A DNA stretch of 57,321 nucleotides from Marinicella marina (GCF_030065545.1 NZ_JASJNC010000012.1:1-57321), one strand, 5' to 3'. Numbered from the stretch's first letter, positions 40,847 through 51,373 are shown. Notes: generated by a model not told the origin, from the sequence alone. Made by a program: numbers and translations.

Positions 40847-41416
40847 ATGAGCATAAAATCAGATCACTGGATTCGTCGAATGGCACAAGAGCATGACATG
40901 ATTTCGCCTTTTGAACCAAATCAAGTCAGGACCACCGGCCGCAACAACAAAATCATATCCTACGGTACCTCAAGTTACGGTTATGATGTGCGCTGTTCTG
41001 ATGAATTCAAAATTTTCCATAACATCAACTCTTCAGTGGTTGACCCTAAGAAATTTGACCGCAAGAGTTTTGTTGATGTTAAATCTGATGTGTGCATCAT
41101 ACCGCCGAACTCCTTTTGTTTGGCTCGCACCGTTGAACACATTAAAATACCGCGCAACGTATTAACAATATGTCTTGGCAAATCAACATACGCCCGCTGT
41201 GGCATCATTGTTAATGTCACGCCACTGGAACCTGAATGGGAAGGCCACGTGACCTTAGAATTTTCTAACACCACACCGTTGCCGGCAAAAATTTATGCCA
41301 ACGAAGGTGTCGCCCAATTTTTGTTCTTTGAATCAGATGAAGTATGTGATGTCTCATATAAAGATCGCGGCGGCAAATACCAAGGACAACAAGGTGTGAC
41401 ACTGCCCAAAGCCTGA
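40847..41416 (+). CDS. dcd: dCTP deaminase
   Basis: Deaminates dCTP to dUTP for thymidylate synthesis. The 189-residue protein has [17 protein letters not shown], the trimer-site segment [25 protein letters not shown] with the catalytic Glu, and [22 protein letters not shown]. Length matches E. coli Dcd (193). Confidence 0.97.
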   Translation: MSIKSDHWIRRMAQEHDMISPFEPNQVRTTGRNNKIISYGTSSYGYDVRCSDEFKIFHNINSSVVDPKKFDRKSFVDVKSDVCIIPPNSFCLARTVEHIKIPRNVLTICLGKSTYARCGIIVNVTPLEPEWEGHVTLEFSNTTPLPAKIYANEGVAQFLFFESDEVCDVSYKDRGGKYQGQQGVTLPKA

Positions 41417-41420
41417 TAGA

Positions 41421-42191
41421 ATGAAAATCAGTATCATCGGCAGTGGCTGGTTGGCCCAACCATTGGCAGGACAACTCATAAAAAATGGCCATGAAGTCAT
41501 GATGACATCAACCCGTGCCGAAAAAGTTGCAAGATTAACCCAAAACGGCTTGGACATCAGGCACTACCAGCTGGGTGATGAGTTGTCAGCTGATGACCAA
41601 TTATTGGATGTCGACCTACTGATCATCGCCATCACCAGTAAAGACATTGATGCCTATCAAAAGTTAATAAAACAAGTCAAGTCAGACCAGACTCAAGCCA
41701 TCATATACATCAGCTCAACATCAGTTTACGCCAACAGCGATGAACCGCATGATGAAAATTCACCGCGCCTGAACTTTGATAACCCGCTGTTAGACATTGA
41801 GCAAGTCATCCAATCACACCCCCAAGCCACCATCATACGATTTGCTGGTTTGGTCGGTCCCAAAAGACACCCTGGGCGATTCTTTGCTGGTGGTAAAACC
41901 ATCACAAACCCACAGGCCAGGGTCAACTTGATTCACCTCGATGACTGTTTGGGCATCATACTGGCCATCATCAACAACCAAGCCTGGGGTGAGGTATTCA
42001 ATGGCTGTGCTGACAATCATCCGGCCAAGGGTGATTTCTATCCTGCGATGACGGCACAGTTAGGCGCTGAGCCACCACTTTTGGACAACAAAAAGGGGGA
42101 AACATCAGACAAAACCATTCTCAATCACAAAGTCAAAAACAGTTTGAACTACGTGTTACAGCAACCTGATGTTTTCAAATTCAGTTATTGA
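41421..42191 (+). CDS. NAD(P)-binding epimerase-like protein (YeeZ-like SDR)
   Basis: Rossmann-fold protein of the extended SDR group, reaction unknown. The 256 residues open with MKISIIGSGWLAQPLAGQLI, a dinucleotide-binding GxGxxG-like motif, followed by IIYISSTSVYAN and a C-terminal region with NLIHLDDC and NGCADNHPAKGDFY, as in YeeZ proteins. The YxxxK of classical SDRs is not evident. It starts 4 bases after dcd and ends the pgi operon before an inverted-repeat terminator. Confidence 0.82.
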   Translation: MKISIIGSGWLAQPLAGQLIKNGHEVMMTSTRAEKVARLTQNGLDIRHYQLGDELSADDQLLDVDLLIIAITSKDIDAYQKLIKQVKSDQTQAIIYISSTSVYANSDEPHDENSPRLNFDNPLLDIEQVIQSHPQATIIRFAGLVGPKRHPGRFFAGGKTITNPQARVNLIHLDDCLGIILAIINNQAWGEVFNGCADNHPAKGDFYPAMTAQLGAEPPLLDNKKGETSDKTILNHKVKNSLNYVLQQPDVFKFSY

Positions 42192-42355
42192 TTCCGACAC
42201 ACAACTACATTGATTTGTTGTTAGTGTGCTTTTAACAAAGGATTGAACTGACCATCAGCTGATAACCAAAGGGCCAAAACAGCTTATAAACAGACCACTT
42301 TCTCTACTTCGAAGTTTTGTCAAAAATGAGGTCGAATGCGCAAGTAACTCAATTG

Positions 42356-42399
42356 ATGCCTGCTATTGATTTAAAAGTAAGTCAGCAGCAGGCATTTTT
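42356..42399 (+). terminator. Probable terminator after the pgi operon
   Basis: Perfect 9-bp arms ATGCCTGCT and AGCAGGCAT enclose a 22-base loop and are followed by T5. The long loop makes it weaker than the other terminators here. The remaining 160 bases between the epimerase gene and it hold only a short palindrome (42306-42315). Confidence 0.6.
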
Positions 42400-42413
42400 C
42401 TGTCAGTTGATGG

Positions 42414-44525
42414 TTATTTCAAATGGGTCCAAAGGTGGGTATAGGCCAGAGCCAACCTTTCAGCCAACTGTTCATTGGTGCTGGAGCCACCATGCCCACC
42501 TTCGGTATTTTCGTAGTACCAAATGGGGTAATCATAGGACATCATTTTAGCCGCCATTTTTCTGGCATGCCCCGGGTGTACCCGATCGTCGCGGGTCGAA
42601 GTGTAAAAGAAGGTGGCCGGATATGCTGTGTCTCGCTTGAGGTTTTGGTAGGGACTGTATTTTTTGATATAGGCCCACTGCTCTGGAATGTCTGGGTTAC
42701 CAAACTCGCCCATCCAACTGGCGCCAGCCAGCAGTTTGTTGTAGCGCTTCATATCTAATAAAGGCACGCCACAAATCACCGCACCATACAAATCTGGTCT
42801 GCGAGTCATGGTGGCACCCACCAACAAGCCGCCATTTGAACGCCCTTCTATACCCAAGTGCTGAGGTGAAGTGATTTTACGCTTGATTAAATCTTCGGCC
42901 ACCGCCTCAAAGTCTTCAAATGATTTGGTTCTGTTTTCTAACAGCGCCGCTTGGTGCCACTTGGGGCCATATTCACCACCACCGCGGATACTGGCTGAAA
43001 CAAATACACCGCCTCGATCCAGCCATAATTTGCCATACGCTCCTTCCAAGGCTTCGTACGAACCTGAATAAGATGGGGTCAGGGCATTGCGAAAACCACC
43101 GTATGAAAAGATGTGAGTGGGGTTGCTGCCATCAAATACCGTGTCTTTATTCATAACAATAAAATATGGCACGAAGGTGCCATCGGCAGAACGAGCAAAA
43201 AACTGCTCAACCTGATAAGGGCCGGGATCAAAGCTCTGTGCCTGTGATTTTACTGCTTTGGGCACAAGTGTCTCACCATTCACATGGTACAAGGTCGGTG
43301 GCGTGATGAATGATTCATACTCTGCAAAAAAGCTGCCACTTTCATCATCCACAGCAGTGATGCCTATGGCACCGTTATCTGGAAACGCCACTTGGGTCAC
43401 TTGCCACGCATCACCCTCACGGCTGTGCACATGTACTTGGCTGACCACATCAGACAAAATCGTGACGATGATGGCATCATCTGTGGTTGAGATTCCTTCG
43501 ATGTTTTCATTCGCTTTAGGACTCAAGAATACCGACCAATCTGTTGCCTCAATCTTGGCTTTGCGTCCACTTAAAATATCCGGACTCATCAACAAAACGG
43601 TCCCTTGTTTTAAATCCTGACCCTGGTAGGTCCAATCTTCTTTCAGCGAAACAATCATATCGCCTTGAAACACGCCACTGATAACAGCGGAACTTGGTAT
43701 GGACAACTCATAGGTTTTACCATCTATCAATTGATAATAGGTGTTGGTCCAGAAACTGGTGCTGTCAATTATGAAATCTTTGGCTTTCTCATCTTTACCC
43801 GTTCTGAAAGCAAACACCGAAACCGATTTCACATCCGCCTCCAGTAGCGTTTTTGCCGCTGAAAGTTCAGTACCTCTTTGCCACAATTTCATGACCCGTG
43901 GGTAACCTGATTCGGTCATGGTGCCGGCACCAAAATCAGTGGCCACAAACAAGTGGTCCTTATCTCTCCAAGTGACCCGCATTTTAGATTCTGGCAAAGA
44001 AAACCCGTCTTTGATGAAAGCTTTCTTCTTCATATTGAACTCTTGCATCATCACGGCATCACCACCACCGGGGGAAATAGAAACCAGACACCGGCGGTAT
44101 TCAGGTGCCAGACAATTCATGCCTTTGAACACCCAGTTACCCTCGTTTTCAGCATTGTACTTATCCATGTCCAATACGGTTTGCCACTTGGGCGCATCGT
44201 TGCGATTAAAATCTTTCAGTTTCGCTCGGCGATAAATACCGCGAGGATTATTTTCATCTTTCCAATAGTTATAAACCCAATCACCACGTTGGGACACCGA
44301 AGGAATACGTGATTTGTTATTCAAAGTGGCCAAGGCTTGGTCGTACAGTTCTTGGTATATGGGCTTTGATTTATAGGCATCTGCAGTCTTGTCATTTTGC
44401 TCAAACACCCATTCCATGGATTTTTTGGCATCAACATCCTCTAACCACATAAATGGATCGTCGACAGCGTCTTTGGCAGTGGCATGGAAAGAAATCAATA
44501 TAGCGAGTAAGCAGTATTTACGCAT
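42414..44525 (-). CDS. Prolyl oligopeptidase family serine peptidase (S9A)
   Basis: Cleaves peptides after proline; the signal peptide suggests a periplasmic or secreted form. From the ATG at 44525 the product is 703 residues: signal (MRKYCLLAILISFHATAK), an N-terminal lid segment (DPFMWLEDVDAKKSMEWV), a beta-propeller (about 60-390) and a hydrolase domain with IRGGGEYGPKWH, nucleophile GRSNGGLL, Asp in STRDDRVHPGHA and His in TEGGHGG. An in-frame start 19 codons earlier would spoil the signal peptide. Single gene, convergent with the epimerase gene. Confidence 0.9.
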   Translation of the reverse strand: MRKYCLLAILISFHATAKDAVDDPFMWLEDVDAKKSMEWVFEQNDKTADAYKSKPIYQELYDQALATLNNKSRIPSVSQRGDWVYNYWKDENNPRGIYRRAKLKDFNRNDAPKWQTVLDMDKYNAENEGNWVFKGMNCLAPEYRRCLVSISPGGGDAVMMQEFNMKKKAFIKDGFSLPESKMRVTWRDKDHLFVATDFGAGTMTESGYPRVMKLWQRGTELSAAKTLLEADVKSVSVFAFRTGKDEKAKDFIIDSTSFWTNTYYQLIDGKTYELSIPSSAVISGVFQGDMIVSLKEDWTYQGQDLKQGTVLLMSPDILSGRKAKIEATDWSVFLSPKANENIEGISTTDDAIIVTILSDVVSQVHVHSREGDAWQVTQVAFPDNGAIGITAVDDESGSFFAEYESFITPPTLYHVNGETLVPKAVKSQAQSFDPGPYQVEQFFARSADGTFVPYFIVMNKDTVFDGSNPTHIFSYGGFRNALTPSYSGSYEALEGAYGKLWLDRGGVFVSASIRGGGEYGPKWHQAALLENRTKSFEDFEAVAEDLIKRKITSPQHLGIEGRSNGGLLVGATMTRRPDLYGAVICGVPLLDMKRYNKLLAGASWMGEFGNPDIPEQWAYIKKYSPYQNLKRDTAYPATFFYTSTRDDRVHPGHARKMAAKMMSYDYPIWYYENTEGGHGGSSTNEQLAERLALAYTHLWTHLK

Positions 44526-44667
44526 CAGGGCATCCAGTTTCAAAAGAACAAAGATATTAACAGTTTCAAACAAAAAATTCATCAGACCAAGCCCTAATCA
44601 TGACTTTTGACAGGGCTATTGTGCCCCGGCAATGAAAGAACTTAGGCTGTATCAGGTCTGTTTAATT

Positions 44668-45414
44668 ATGAATAACATAAAAATCACTGCATTTCTGACA
44701 TCATTGTTGCTGGCGTTGACTTGCCATGCTGAAAAAATCACCTTCACCAGCACTACCAAACAAACCACTTTGATTGAACTTTATACCTCTGAGGGTTGCA
44801 GCTCCTGCCCGCCTGCCGATCAATTTTTGAGCCAGTTCAGTGCCGCAGATGAATTGTGGCAAAAATACATTCCGTTGGCTTTTCATGTTGATTATTGGGA
44901 TTACATCGGCTGGCAAGATGTTTTTGCTGAGCCAGCTTTTTCCAAGCGCCAAAGACAACACAAAAAACAAGCCAACATCGCTGCTGTTTATACCCCTGGA
45001 TTTGTAGTCAATGGCAGCGAATGGGCTGGCTTTTTTAAACCTTGGCGTGCCTTGCCTGAAACTGATTCCTCACCCGGAACGCTGAGTTTAACAATCGATC
45101 AACAACTGGCGACAGTCAGTTTCCCTCAGGCAAAAAATCAATTGGCATTCAATATGGCCGTTGTGGGCATGGGTTTAGAGACCCAGGTCCAAGCAGGAGA
45201 AAATCACGGAAAAACTTTGTTACATGATTTTGTTGTTTTGGCTCACATGAAACAACAAGCTGTGAGTCAGCATGCATTCACATTACCCTTGATCCATAAA
45301 CACCAACCACAACGTTTTGCGGTGGTGGCTTGGGTGTCTGCTGTTGATACACTACAGCCCATTCAGGCAGTGGGTGGTTTTGTGCCAGATGGCAGCATCA
45401 ATACCCTTCAATAA
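44668..45414 (+). CDS. DUF1223 thioredoxin-like exported protein
   Basis: Function unknown. The 248 residues from the ATG at 44668 have a signal peptide (ending CHA) and the DUF1223 signature LYTSEGCSSCPPAD with a CxxC pair, then PLAFHVDYWDYIGWQDVFA and YTPGFVVNGSEW, which give a thioredoxin-like fold. A start 12 codons earlier would lengthen the signal region. It is divergent from the prolyl oligopeptidase gene and ends 9 bases from the convergent TPR gene. Confidence 0.88.
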   Translation: MNNIKITAFLTSLLLALTCHAEKITFTSTTKQTTLIELYTSEGCSSCPPADQFLSQFSAADELWQKYIPLAFHVDYWDYIGWQDVFAEPAFSKRQRQHKKQANIAAVYTPGFVVNGSEWAGFFKPWRALPETDSSPGTLSLTIDQQLATVSFPQAKNQLAFNMAVVGMGLETQVQAGENHGKTLLHDFVVLAHMKQQAVSQHAFTLPLIHKHQPQRFAVVAWVSAVDTLQPIQAVGGFVPDGSINTLQ

Positions 45415-45423
45415 ATGACTGCT

Positions 45424-46380
45424 TCAATCAGCACTTTCATTGACTGGATAATAATAACCATTGAACCAAGGATACCAGCTGTTACCTCCATCATTTGATT
45501 CCTCAAAAAACTGCTGTACCACGCCATCATTCAATTGCGACCAGGTACCTCTGAAGTCTTTGATCTGAGGATTTTGTTGTTTTGATTCATAATATATTTT
45601 TCCTTCTAACCTCATTGCTTCTCGATCTTGCAGCTGAACCAAGCCACCGGCATATTCAATCACCACACCATTACTGACCCAGCGCTGAACCCACTGCTCA
45701 GTGATGCCATTGAAATAATTCATGCTGAAGCCAGTGTTACCACTGGCGCTAATCCATTGTTCTCTAATCAAGCAGCCATCCTCTGAACGGGTGATGGAAT
45801 TTGTGCCTGCCATTAGGCCTTTTTTATCTGGCTGGGTGTATACCTCCCATTGTCCCAGCCAAAAATCAAATTGACGGTATTTTTCATTGAATAAACAAGG
45901 CTTCAGGTTGCGCTCGATACTGGCTACAGTTTGTTGGTATTTTGCGCTGGATTTAAACCCTGAAAAACCATTGTCAGCCTTGTATTGGGTCAGGTTACTG
46001 AAACCTGATGCAGTGGCTGAGTGTAAGGCTTGCCACATCAAAGTGGTTTGTTGCAACAAGCTGTATGCTTGGGCTTTTTGATAGTGAATTTGAGCCACAG
46101 GTATGCGTTGTGGATTGAGAATTTTAGCATTGGTATCCAGCGCTTGCTGGCCTTGCTTTGAATGAATAAAGGCATCAGCCAGTTGAAATAAATCAACTTC
46201 AGTCAGTTCCTCCTCATTGCTTAAATGCTCATAAGCTTGGATGACAGCCTGCCAATTCTCGGCTTGATACATCTGATTGGCCTTGCTTCGAGTCTCAGCA
46301 AGTGCAAAATCAGCACTGACCATGCTCCCAAGCAAAATCCAAATAAATTTTGCTAATGAAATACTTATTGGCTTGTGCAT
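45424..46380 (-). CDS. Exported TPR protein with a DUF1579-like beta domain
   Basis: Function unknown. The 318-residue protein has a signal peptide ending FALA, two to three TPR-like helix pairs (about 30-150: ANQMYQAENWQAVIQAYEHL, IHYQKAQAYSLLQQTTLMWQ), and a C-terminal domain (about 165-315) starting YRQFDFWLGQWEVY, which resembles DUF1579-type lipocalin-like barrels. I know of TPR-less members; this combination is less familiar. It lies 67 bases after the glutaminase gene on the same strand. Confidence 0.7.
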   Translation of the reverse strand: MHKPISISLAKFIWILLGSMVSADFALAETRSKANQMYQAENWQAVIQAYEHLSNEEELTEVDLFQLADAFIHSKQGQQALDTNAKILNPQRIPVAQIHYQKAQAYSLLQQTTLMWQALHSATASGFSNLTQYKADNGFSGFKSSAKYQQTVASIERNLKPCLFNEKYRQFDFWLGQWEVYTQPDKKGLMAGTNSITRSEDGCLIREQWISASGNTGFSMNYFNGITEQWVQRWVSNGVVIEYAGGLVQLQDREAMRLEGKIYYESKQQNPQIKDFRGTWSQLNDGVVQQFFEESNDGGNSWYPWFNGYYYPVNESAD

Positions 46381-46447
46381 TTGAGTTGTTTATTAATCTA
46401 TCAATTAACCAACATGTTAACAGCTAGTGGAAGCAAATACAGCTTGA

Positions 46448-47362
46448 TTAAAAAATGGACTGACCTGTCTCTGTGGTGAACTGTTCTAAAAATTTCAGCC
46501 CCCGGTAAGAGTTACCTTTTTCATTCAACCGCGGCGACCAAACCGCGATGCTGAATTCTTTGGGTAAAACGGCCACGATACCGCCGCCTACACCACTTTT
46601 ACCCGGTAGCCCAACTTGATAAGCAAAATCACCTGCTTCATCATAGAAACCGCAGGTTAACATGATGGCGTTGATGCGTTTGGTTTGACTGCGATTCAGC
46701 AGCCGATGGTGGTCATCGATGGTTTGACCGTTGTTAGCGAAAAACAGGAATGTTTTTGCCAACTGTTCACAATTGATGGCCACTGAACAACAGTCGAAAT
46801 ACAGCGCTAAAACATCATCAACATCATTGTGGATGTTGCCCAAGGATTTTAAGAAATTAACCAATGCGACATTGCGATAGCCTTCGGCTTTTTCAGATTC
46901 TGCGACGTTCCGATCAAACTGAATGCCCTCATCACCTGAAAATGAATGAATCAAATCCAGCAATGCCGCTTTGGGGTCTTGGTATAAATCCAGCAGCACA
47001 TCGCTGACCACCAAAGCACCGGCATTCGAAAATGGATTTCGTGGGATACCATCATCATGCTCAAGGGTGCCCAATGAATTAAACGGTGTGCCAGATGGTT
47101 CGACTCCGACACGTTGCCATAACTGGCCACCCAGCCGAGCATAGGCCAAACTCAACAACAATACTTTGACGATACTTTGCAGGGAAAAATGCGTCTGCCA
47201 GTCACCGGTACGATAAATTTTACCGTCAACATGGGCCAAACACACACCAAACTGATCATCATCGATACCAGCCAATTCAGGTATGTAATCAGCCACTTCA
47301 CCGTAGTTCTTATGTAACAAAACCTCTTGATGAATGCGTTCTATGATTTGTTGGTAGTTCAT
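46448..47362 (-). CDS. glsA: Glutaminase
   Basis: Hydrolyses glutamine to glutamate and ammonia. The 304-residue protein belongs to the serine-dependent beta-lactamase-like family: catalytic SxxK in LQSIVKV (Ser63, Lys66), NPFSNAGALVV, EGYRNVALVNFL and GVGGGIVAVLP. Length fits E. coli GlsA/GlsB. It starts 28 bases after rapA and is likely co-transcribed with it. Confidence 0.95.
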   Translation of the reverse strand: MNYQQIIERIHQEVLLHKNYGEVADYIPELAGIDDDQFGVCLAHVDGKIYRTGDWQTHFSLQSIVKVLLLSLAYARLGGQLWQRVGVEPSGTPFNSLGTLEHDDGIPRNPFSNAGALVVSDVLLDLYQDPKAALLDLIHSFSGDEGIQFDRNVAESEKAEGYRNVALVNFLKSLGNIHNDVDDVLALYFDCCSVAINCEQLAKTFLFFANNGQTIDDHHRLLNRSQTKRINAIMLTCGFYDEAGDFAYQVGLPGKSGVGGGIVAVLPKEFSIAVWSPRLNEKGNSYRGLKFLEQFTTETGQSIF

Positions 47363-47390
47363 GTTGATTTAATTCATACAGTCATTGAAG

Positions 47391-50252
47391 TCACATGGTA
47401 ACTAAAACCCGAATAGAATCCAACTGTGGTTGGGTGTTATTGATTGTGGTGATGGCTGCAGTTAAATTTTGTTGCAAATGATCGATTTCAATGTCGCGTA
47501 CTTGACCATTGTTGTTTGCCAATTGTTTGAGGCGTTTGATTTCATGATTGATGTTGGATGACACTTGTACCTCAGCTTGTTGTTTGATTTCCGGTAATTG
47601 CTGTTGCATCATGTCATCGGCTTTTTCCAATAACAATTTGACCACAGAGAGCTTGGCCTTAAGTACCTCAACCGCAACATTCATTGGTACCGCATTTTTG
47701 AATTTATTGACCACTGCTTCTGTCAATTTACTGCCCACTTCCACACCAGATTCTGCCAACAAAAAACGGCGATTAATTGGTGGCAGATAACGTGCCAACT
47801 GCATGCTGCTTTTACCCGACGCTTGTATCAGGTATCGGCATTCTAAAAAGATTTGACCGGCATTCAGTCCCGAGTCTTTCAGCACCGCAAAAGCCGTGTT
47901 GCCTTTTTCTTGATTGATGATCAATTCCAGCAGCTCATTGACCATGGGGTGTTCCCAGGTGATGTAATGAAAGGTTTCATTAGCCAAGGCTATTTCACGG
48001 TCGTAAGTGATGGTCATGCCATCTTCAATCAGGAAAGGAAAGTAGCCATCCATTTCATCGGTGGGCCGGATGATTTCGCTGCCCGCGCGATGTTCTTCAT
48101 AATGCACCCCAAACAAATCAAACACCTTGTGCATGAATCTTTCCAGTTGCTCAGACTGTTGGAAATTCTCGGCATCAGCAGTCAAACTGGCTGCCTCAGC
48201 CGGTCGGCATGAGTTGTATTCCAGCAAGCGATCACGGCCTTTGGTCATTTGTGACAACAGTTCTTGGCTCATTTTTTGGCTGTCTGCCAATAATTTTGAT
48301 AAGGCTTTGGTATCCAGCTGTTGGTTCAATTGTGCTGCAAAAGCGCTGTACACATGATGGGCTGCAGGGTTGGTTTGTGTGAATAGATTCAAACCGTGGT
48401 GATACCATTGAAACCACCTTTCCTGCGCACTGTCAGCAAAATAAGGCACATGGATTTGAATGGTTTCGGTTTGACCAATTCGATCTAAACGCCCGATTCG
48501 TTGTTCCAACAAATCCGGATGTGCAGGCAAATCAAAAAACAACAAATGATGTGCAAACTGAAAATTCCGTCCCTCACTGCCAATCTCAGAACACAACAAA
48601 ACATGGGTACCGTTATCAATATCTGCAAACCAAGCCGCAGCTTGATCTCGCTCAATCAAACTCATGCCCTCATGAAACACCGCCACATGAATGCCATATG
48701 CTTCTCTGAGGTGATCTTCTAACTGTAAAACTGTGGCAGCTTGTGATGCAATAATCAGCATTTTTTCATGCTTCAACTGTTTGATTTTTTCACACAGCCA
48801 TGTCACCCTTGTATCATACTCAAGCCAGGCGCCTGACACTTCCTCATCCAGCGCAGTTTCTGGCGTCAGCACTTCTTGTGCCGTTGTGTTTTGATAAGCT
48901 TTTGGTAAGGGCAAAACATGGCTGTTCAACTCACGTTGAGGAAAACCACTGACCGACCCTCTAGTGTTGCGGAACAGAACACGCCCAGTGCCGTGTTGGT
49001 CTAACAGTTGATTGATAACGGCTTGGCCGGCTTCAGGGTCATTACCGAGGTTTTGAATTTGTTCTAATAAGTCTTCGTTGATGTGACCAGCCAACATGGC
49101 AACGATCGCATTGGTGTCCACAGTATGCTCAAGATTCACAGCATCAATCAATGCCTCGATGGCATCAGCCACTTGTTCAAACTCGGCTTCCTCAGCCAGA
49201 AATTGTTCGAAATCATGGTACCGATCGGGATCTAATAAACGCAATCTGGCAAAATGGCTTTTGCGACCCAATTGTTCAGGCGTCGCCGTCAGTAACAACA
49301 CCCCAGGTATTTTCAGCGCAAATGATTCAATGATTTGGTAGGCCATCACAGAATCAGAGGCGGCTTGATTTTCATCTAATTCACCCTCAAACCACTCTAA
49401 ATGATGGGCTTCATCGACCACCATCAAATCCCAGTCGGCAGCTAAAATTTGCTCTTCACGCAGTGGGTTTTCAAGTATCATTTCCAGTGGTAACAACACC
49501 AATTGGCTGCTCTCAAAAGGGTTCTCAAAACCACTGGAGAGTTCGATCTCTTGGCACTTTTCTTCGTCGAAGACACTCACTTGCAAATTGAACCGTCGCA
49601 GCAGTTCAACCATCCACTGGTGAGTTAAACTTTCCGGCACAATAATGATGGCCCTTTGCGCACGATTGGTCAGTAGTTGTTGGTGTAAGATTAAACAAGC
49701 CTCGATGGTTTTACCCAGACCCACTTCATCCGCCAACAGTACCCTGGGCGCGTGTCTTTTACCCACCGAATGAGCGATGTATAACTGATGCGGCAACAAC
49801 GCAGTGCGACACCCCGTTAAACCAAACAGCTCAGATGTCCGCAATCGTTGTTGGTGACGCAGTGCCGCTTGTCTTAAGTCATACCATTTAAGCTTATCGA
49901 TCTGCGCATTCAGTAATCGATCTGCGGGGCGATCCAAGGAAATGTTGTTATTGATTTCTGATTCAGGTATCACATCTTCCTGGCCATCATCTTTATAACC
50001 AAAATAAATGTTCAAGCCGTTGAGGTTTTTGACCTCATTGACGGTGATATGCCAACCATCTTTGTGCTGTAAAACATCATCAACTTGTGCCTCATAACGA
50101 CTCAATGGGGCAGAATCTTTGGCATAAATCCTTTCTTCTTCTACTGCATCAAACATGACCTTAACCATGCGGTGATTTTCAGCAGTTACTCGACCCAAGC
50201 CCAGTTGTAAATCGGCGTTGTTGATGTAGCGTTGTCCAATGGTGAATTGCAT
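47391..50252 (-). CDS. rapA: RNA polymerase-associated ATPase RapA
   Basis: Swi2/Snf2 ATPase that recycles RNA polymerase. The 953-residue protein starts with the two small beta domains (FTIGQRYINNADLQLGLGRV), then Walker A LLADEVGLGKTIEA, the VVDEAHH box, LLLTATPEQLG, and the helicase-C motifs ICSEIGSEGRNFQFA-like (LLCSEIGSEGRNFQ) and EQRIGRLDRIGQT. Length is near E. coli RapA (968). The gene is first of the rapA-glsA pair and divergent from the lipid kinase. Confidence 0.97.
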   Translation of the reverse strand: MQFTIGQRYINNADLQLGLGRVTAENHRMVKVMFDAVEEERIYAKDSAPLSRYEAQVDDVLQHKDGWHITVNEVKNLNGLNIYFGYKDDGQEDVIPESEINNNISLDRPADRLLNAQIDKLKWYDLRQAALRHQQRLRTSELFGLTGCRTALLPHQLYIAHSVGKRHAPRVLLADEVGLGKTIEACLILHQQLLTNRAQRAIIIVPESLTHQWMVELLRRFNLQVSVFDEEKCQEIELSSGFENPFESSQLVLLPLEMILENPLREEQILAADWDLMVVDEAHHLEWFEGELDENQAASDSVMAYQIIESFALKIPGVLLLTATPEQLGRKSHFARLRLLDPDRYHDFEQFLAEEAEFEQVADAIEALIDAVNLEHTVDTNAIVAMLAGHINEDLLEQIQNLGNDPEAGQAVINQLLDQHGTGRVLFRNTRGSVSGFPQRELNSHVLPLPKAYQNTTAQEVLTPETALDEEVSGAWLEYDTRVTWLCEKIKQLKHEKMLIIASQAATVLQLEDHLREAYGIHVAVFHEGMSLIERDQAAAWFADIDNGTHVLLCSEIGSEGRNFQFAHHLLFFDLPAHPDLLEQRIGRLDRIGQTETIQIHVPYFADSAQERWFQWYHHGLNLFTQTNPAAHHVYSAFAAQLNQQLDTKALSKLLADSQKMSQELLSQMTKGRDRLLEYNSCRPAEAASLTADAENFQQSEQLERFMHKVFDLFGVHYEEHRAGSEIIRPTDEMDGYFPFLIEDGMTITYDREIALANETFHYITWEHPMVNELLELIINQEKGNTAFAVLKDSGLNAGQIFLECRYLIQASGKSSMQLARYLPPINRRFLLAESGVEVGSKLTEAVVNKFKNAVPMNVAVEVLKAKLSVVKLLLEKADDMMQQQLPEIKQQAEVQVSSNINHEIKRLKQLANNNGQVRDIEIDHLQQNLTAAITTINNTQPQLDSIRVLVTM

Positions 50253-50404
50253 ATGGCTGGTTGTTTTTAAAAATGCGCTATTTTAGCAGTGTTTGTTGCA
50301 TTTACCCATCCTCCGACGCCAAAAGCAAACAGATTCATTACCCCATGTTCAACGATTCAAGCATGGGCTATCAATTATCTTTCGCAATCAGCTAAAATCA
50401 CCTG

Positions 50405-51313
50405 ATGCTTAAATTACTCATCATCTTTAACCCCAACGCTGGCAGTGGTCGCAGTCAGAAGTATTTGCCTTTGATTACAAGCCACTTAGAACATCACCAA
50501 ATCAACTTTGATTTATTGACCACTACCCATTCTGGCCACGCCAAAGAGTTAATCGAAACAGCTGATTTGAGTCAGTATTCAGGTTTGATTGCGGCCGGTG
50601 GTGACGGCACTTTATTTGAATTGGTCAATGGTTTGATGCAACATGAGGCAGCAGCTCGCATTCCATTGGGCGTGATTCCAGTGGGGACCGGCAATGCTTT
50701 TGCCCGTGAATTGGGCTTGATGCCTACTGACTGGCAAAAAGGCATCGAAATCATCCTCCAGCAACAAACCAAGCACATTGACATAGGAATGGCTCAGGAT
50801 AAACACCATGCCATGTACTTCATTAATATCCTGGGTATGGGTTTTGTGGTCAATGCTGGTCAAACCACCACCAAGATCAAAAAATTGGGGAAATCAGCCT
50901 ATACCTTTGCGACCCTGTGGGAAACCATCAAATTAAAAAAGTATCCAATGGCCATCAGCATGGTTGATAGCAACAACCAAACAATTGAAATGGCAGATGA
51001 ACTGGTGTTTGTAGAAGTGGCCAATAGCCGTTACACCGGCACCTCATTTCTGATTGCGCCAGATGCCAAAATTGATGACGGTTTGCTTGATGTGATCATT
51101 TTAAAGCAAATATCTCGGGCTAAAATCCTGCGCTTGTTTCCAACTATTTATTCTGGCCAACACATCAATTACAGCGAAGTTAAAACCTTTCAAGTAAAAA
51201 GCATCACCATCAAAACCAAACAACCCATGCCACTGATGCCCGATGGCGAATTCAATGGAGAAACGCCTGTGAAGATCATGTGCCTGCCCGCCCAAATTCA
51301 ATTTTTTTCATGA
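50405..51313 (+). CDS. Diacylglycerol-kinase-family lipid kinase (YegS/BmrU type)
   Basis: ATP-dependent lipid kinase, lipid target unknown. The 302-residue product has FNPNAGSGRSQKY, the nucleotide-binding GGDGTLFELVNGLM, PLGVIPVGTGNAFARELG and the C-terminal MPDGEFNGETPV, all hallmarks of DAGK catalytic domains. It has no membrane helix. The 152 bases upstream contain CCCATG/CATGGG arms but no recognisable box. Confidence 0.9.
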   Translation: MLKLLIIFNPNAGSGRSQKYLPLITSHLEHHQINFDLLTTTHSGHAKELIETADLSQYSGLIAAGGDGTLFELVNGLMQHEAAARIPLGVIPVGTGNAFARELGLMPTDWQKGIEIILQQQTKHIDIGMAQDKHHAMYFINILGMGFVVNAGQTTTKIKKLGKSAYTFATLWETIKLKKYPMAISMVDSNNQTIEMADELVFVEVANSRYTGTSFLIAPDAKIDDGLLDVIILKQISRAKILRLFPTIYSGQHINYSEVKTFQVKSITIKTKQPMPLMPDGEFNGETPVKIMCLPAQIQFFS

Positions 51314-51373
51314 TGCCAGTCAACCTAAATCGATTGCCGCTCGTTGTACCCGTAAATAACACTGGAAATAGAA

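Noticed and set aside
42306-42315. ACTTCGAAGT, a perfect 10-base palindrome downstream of the epimerase gene.
   Set aside because: Too short to interpret, matches no operator I know, and lies in a convergent gap.
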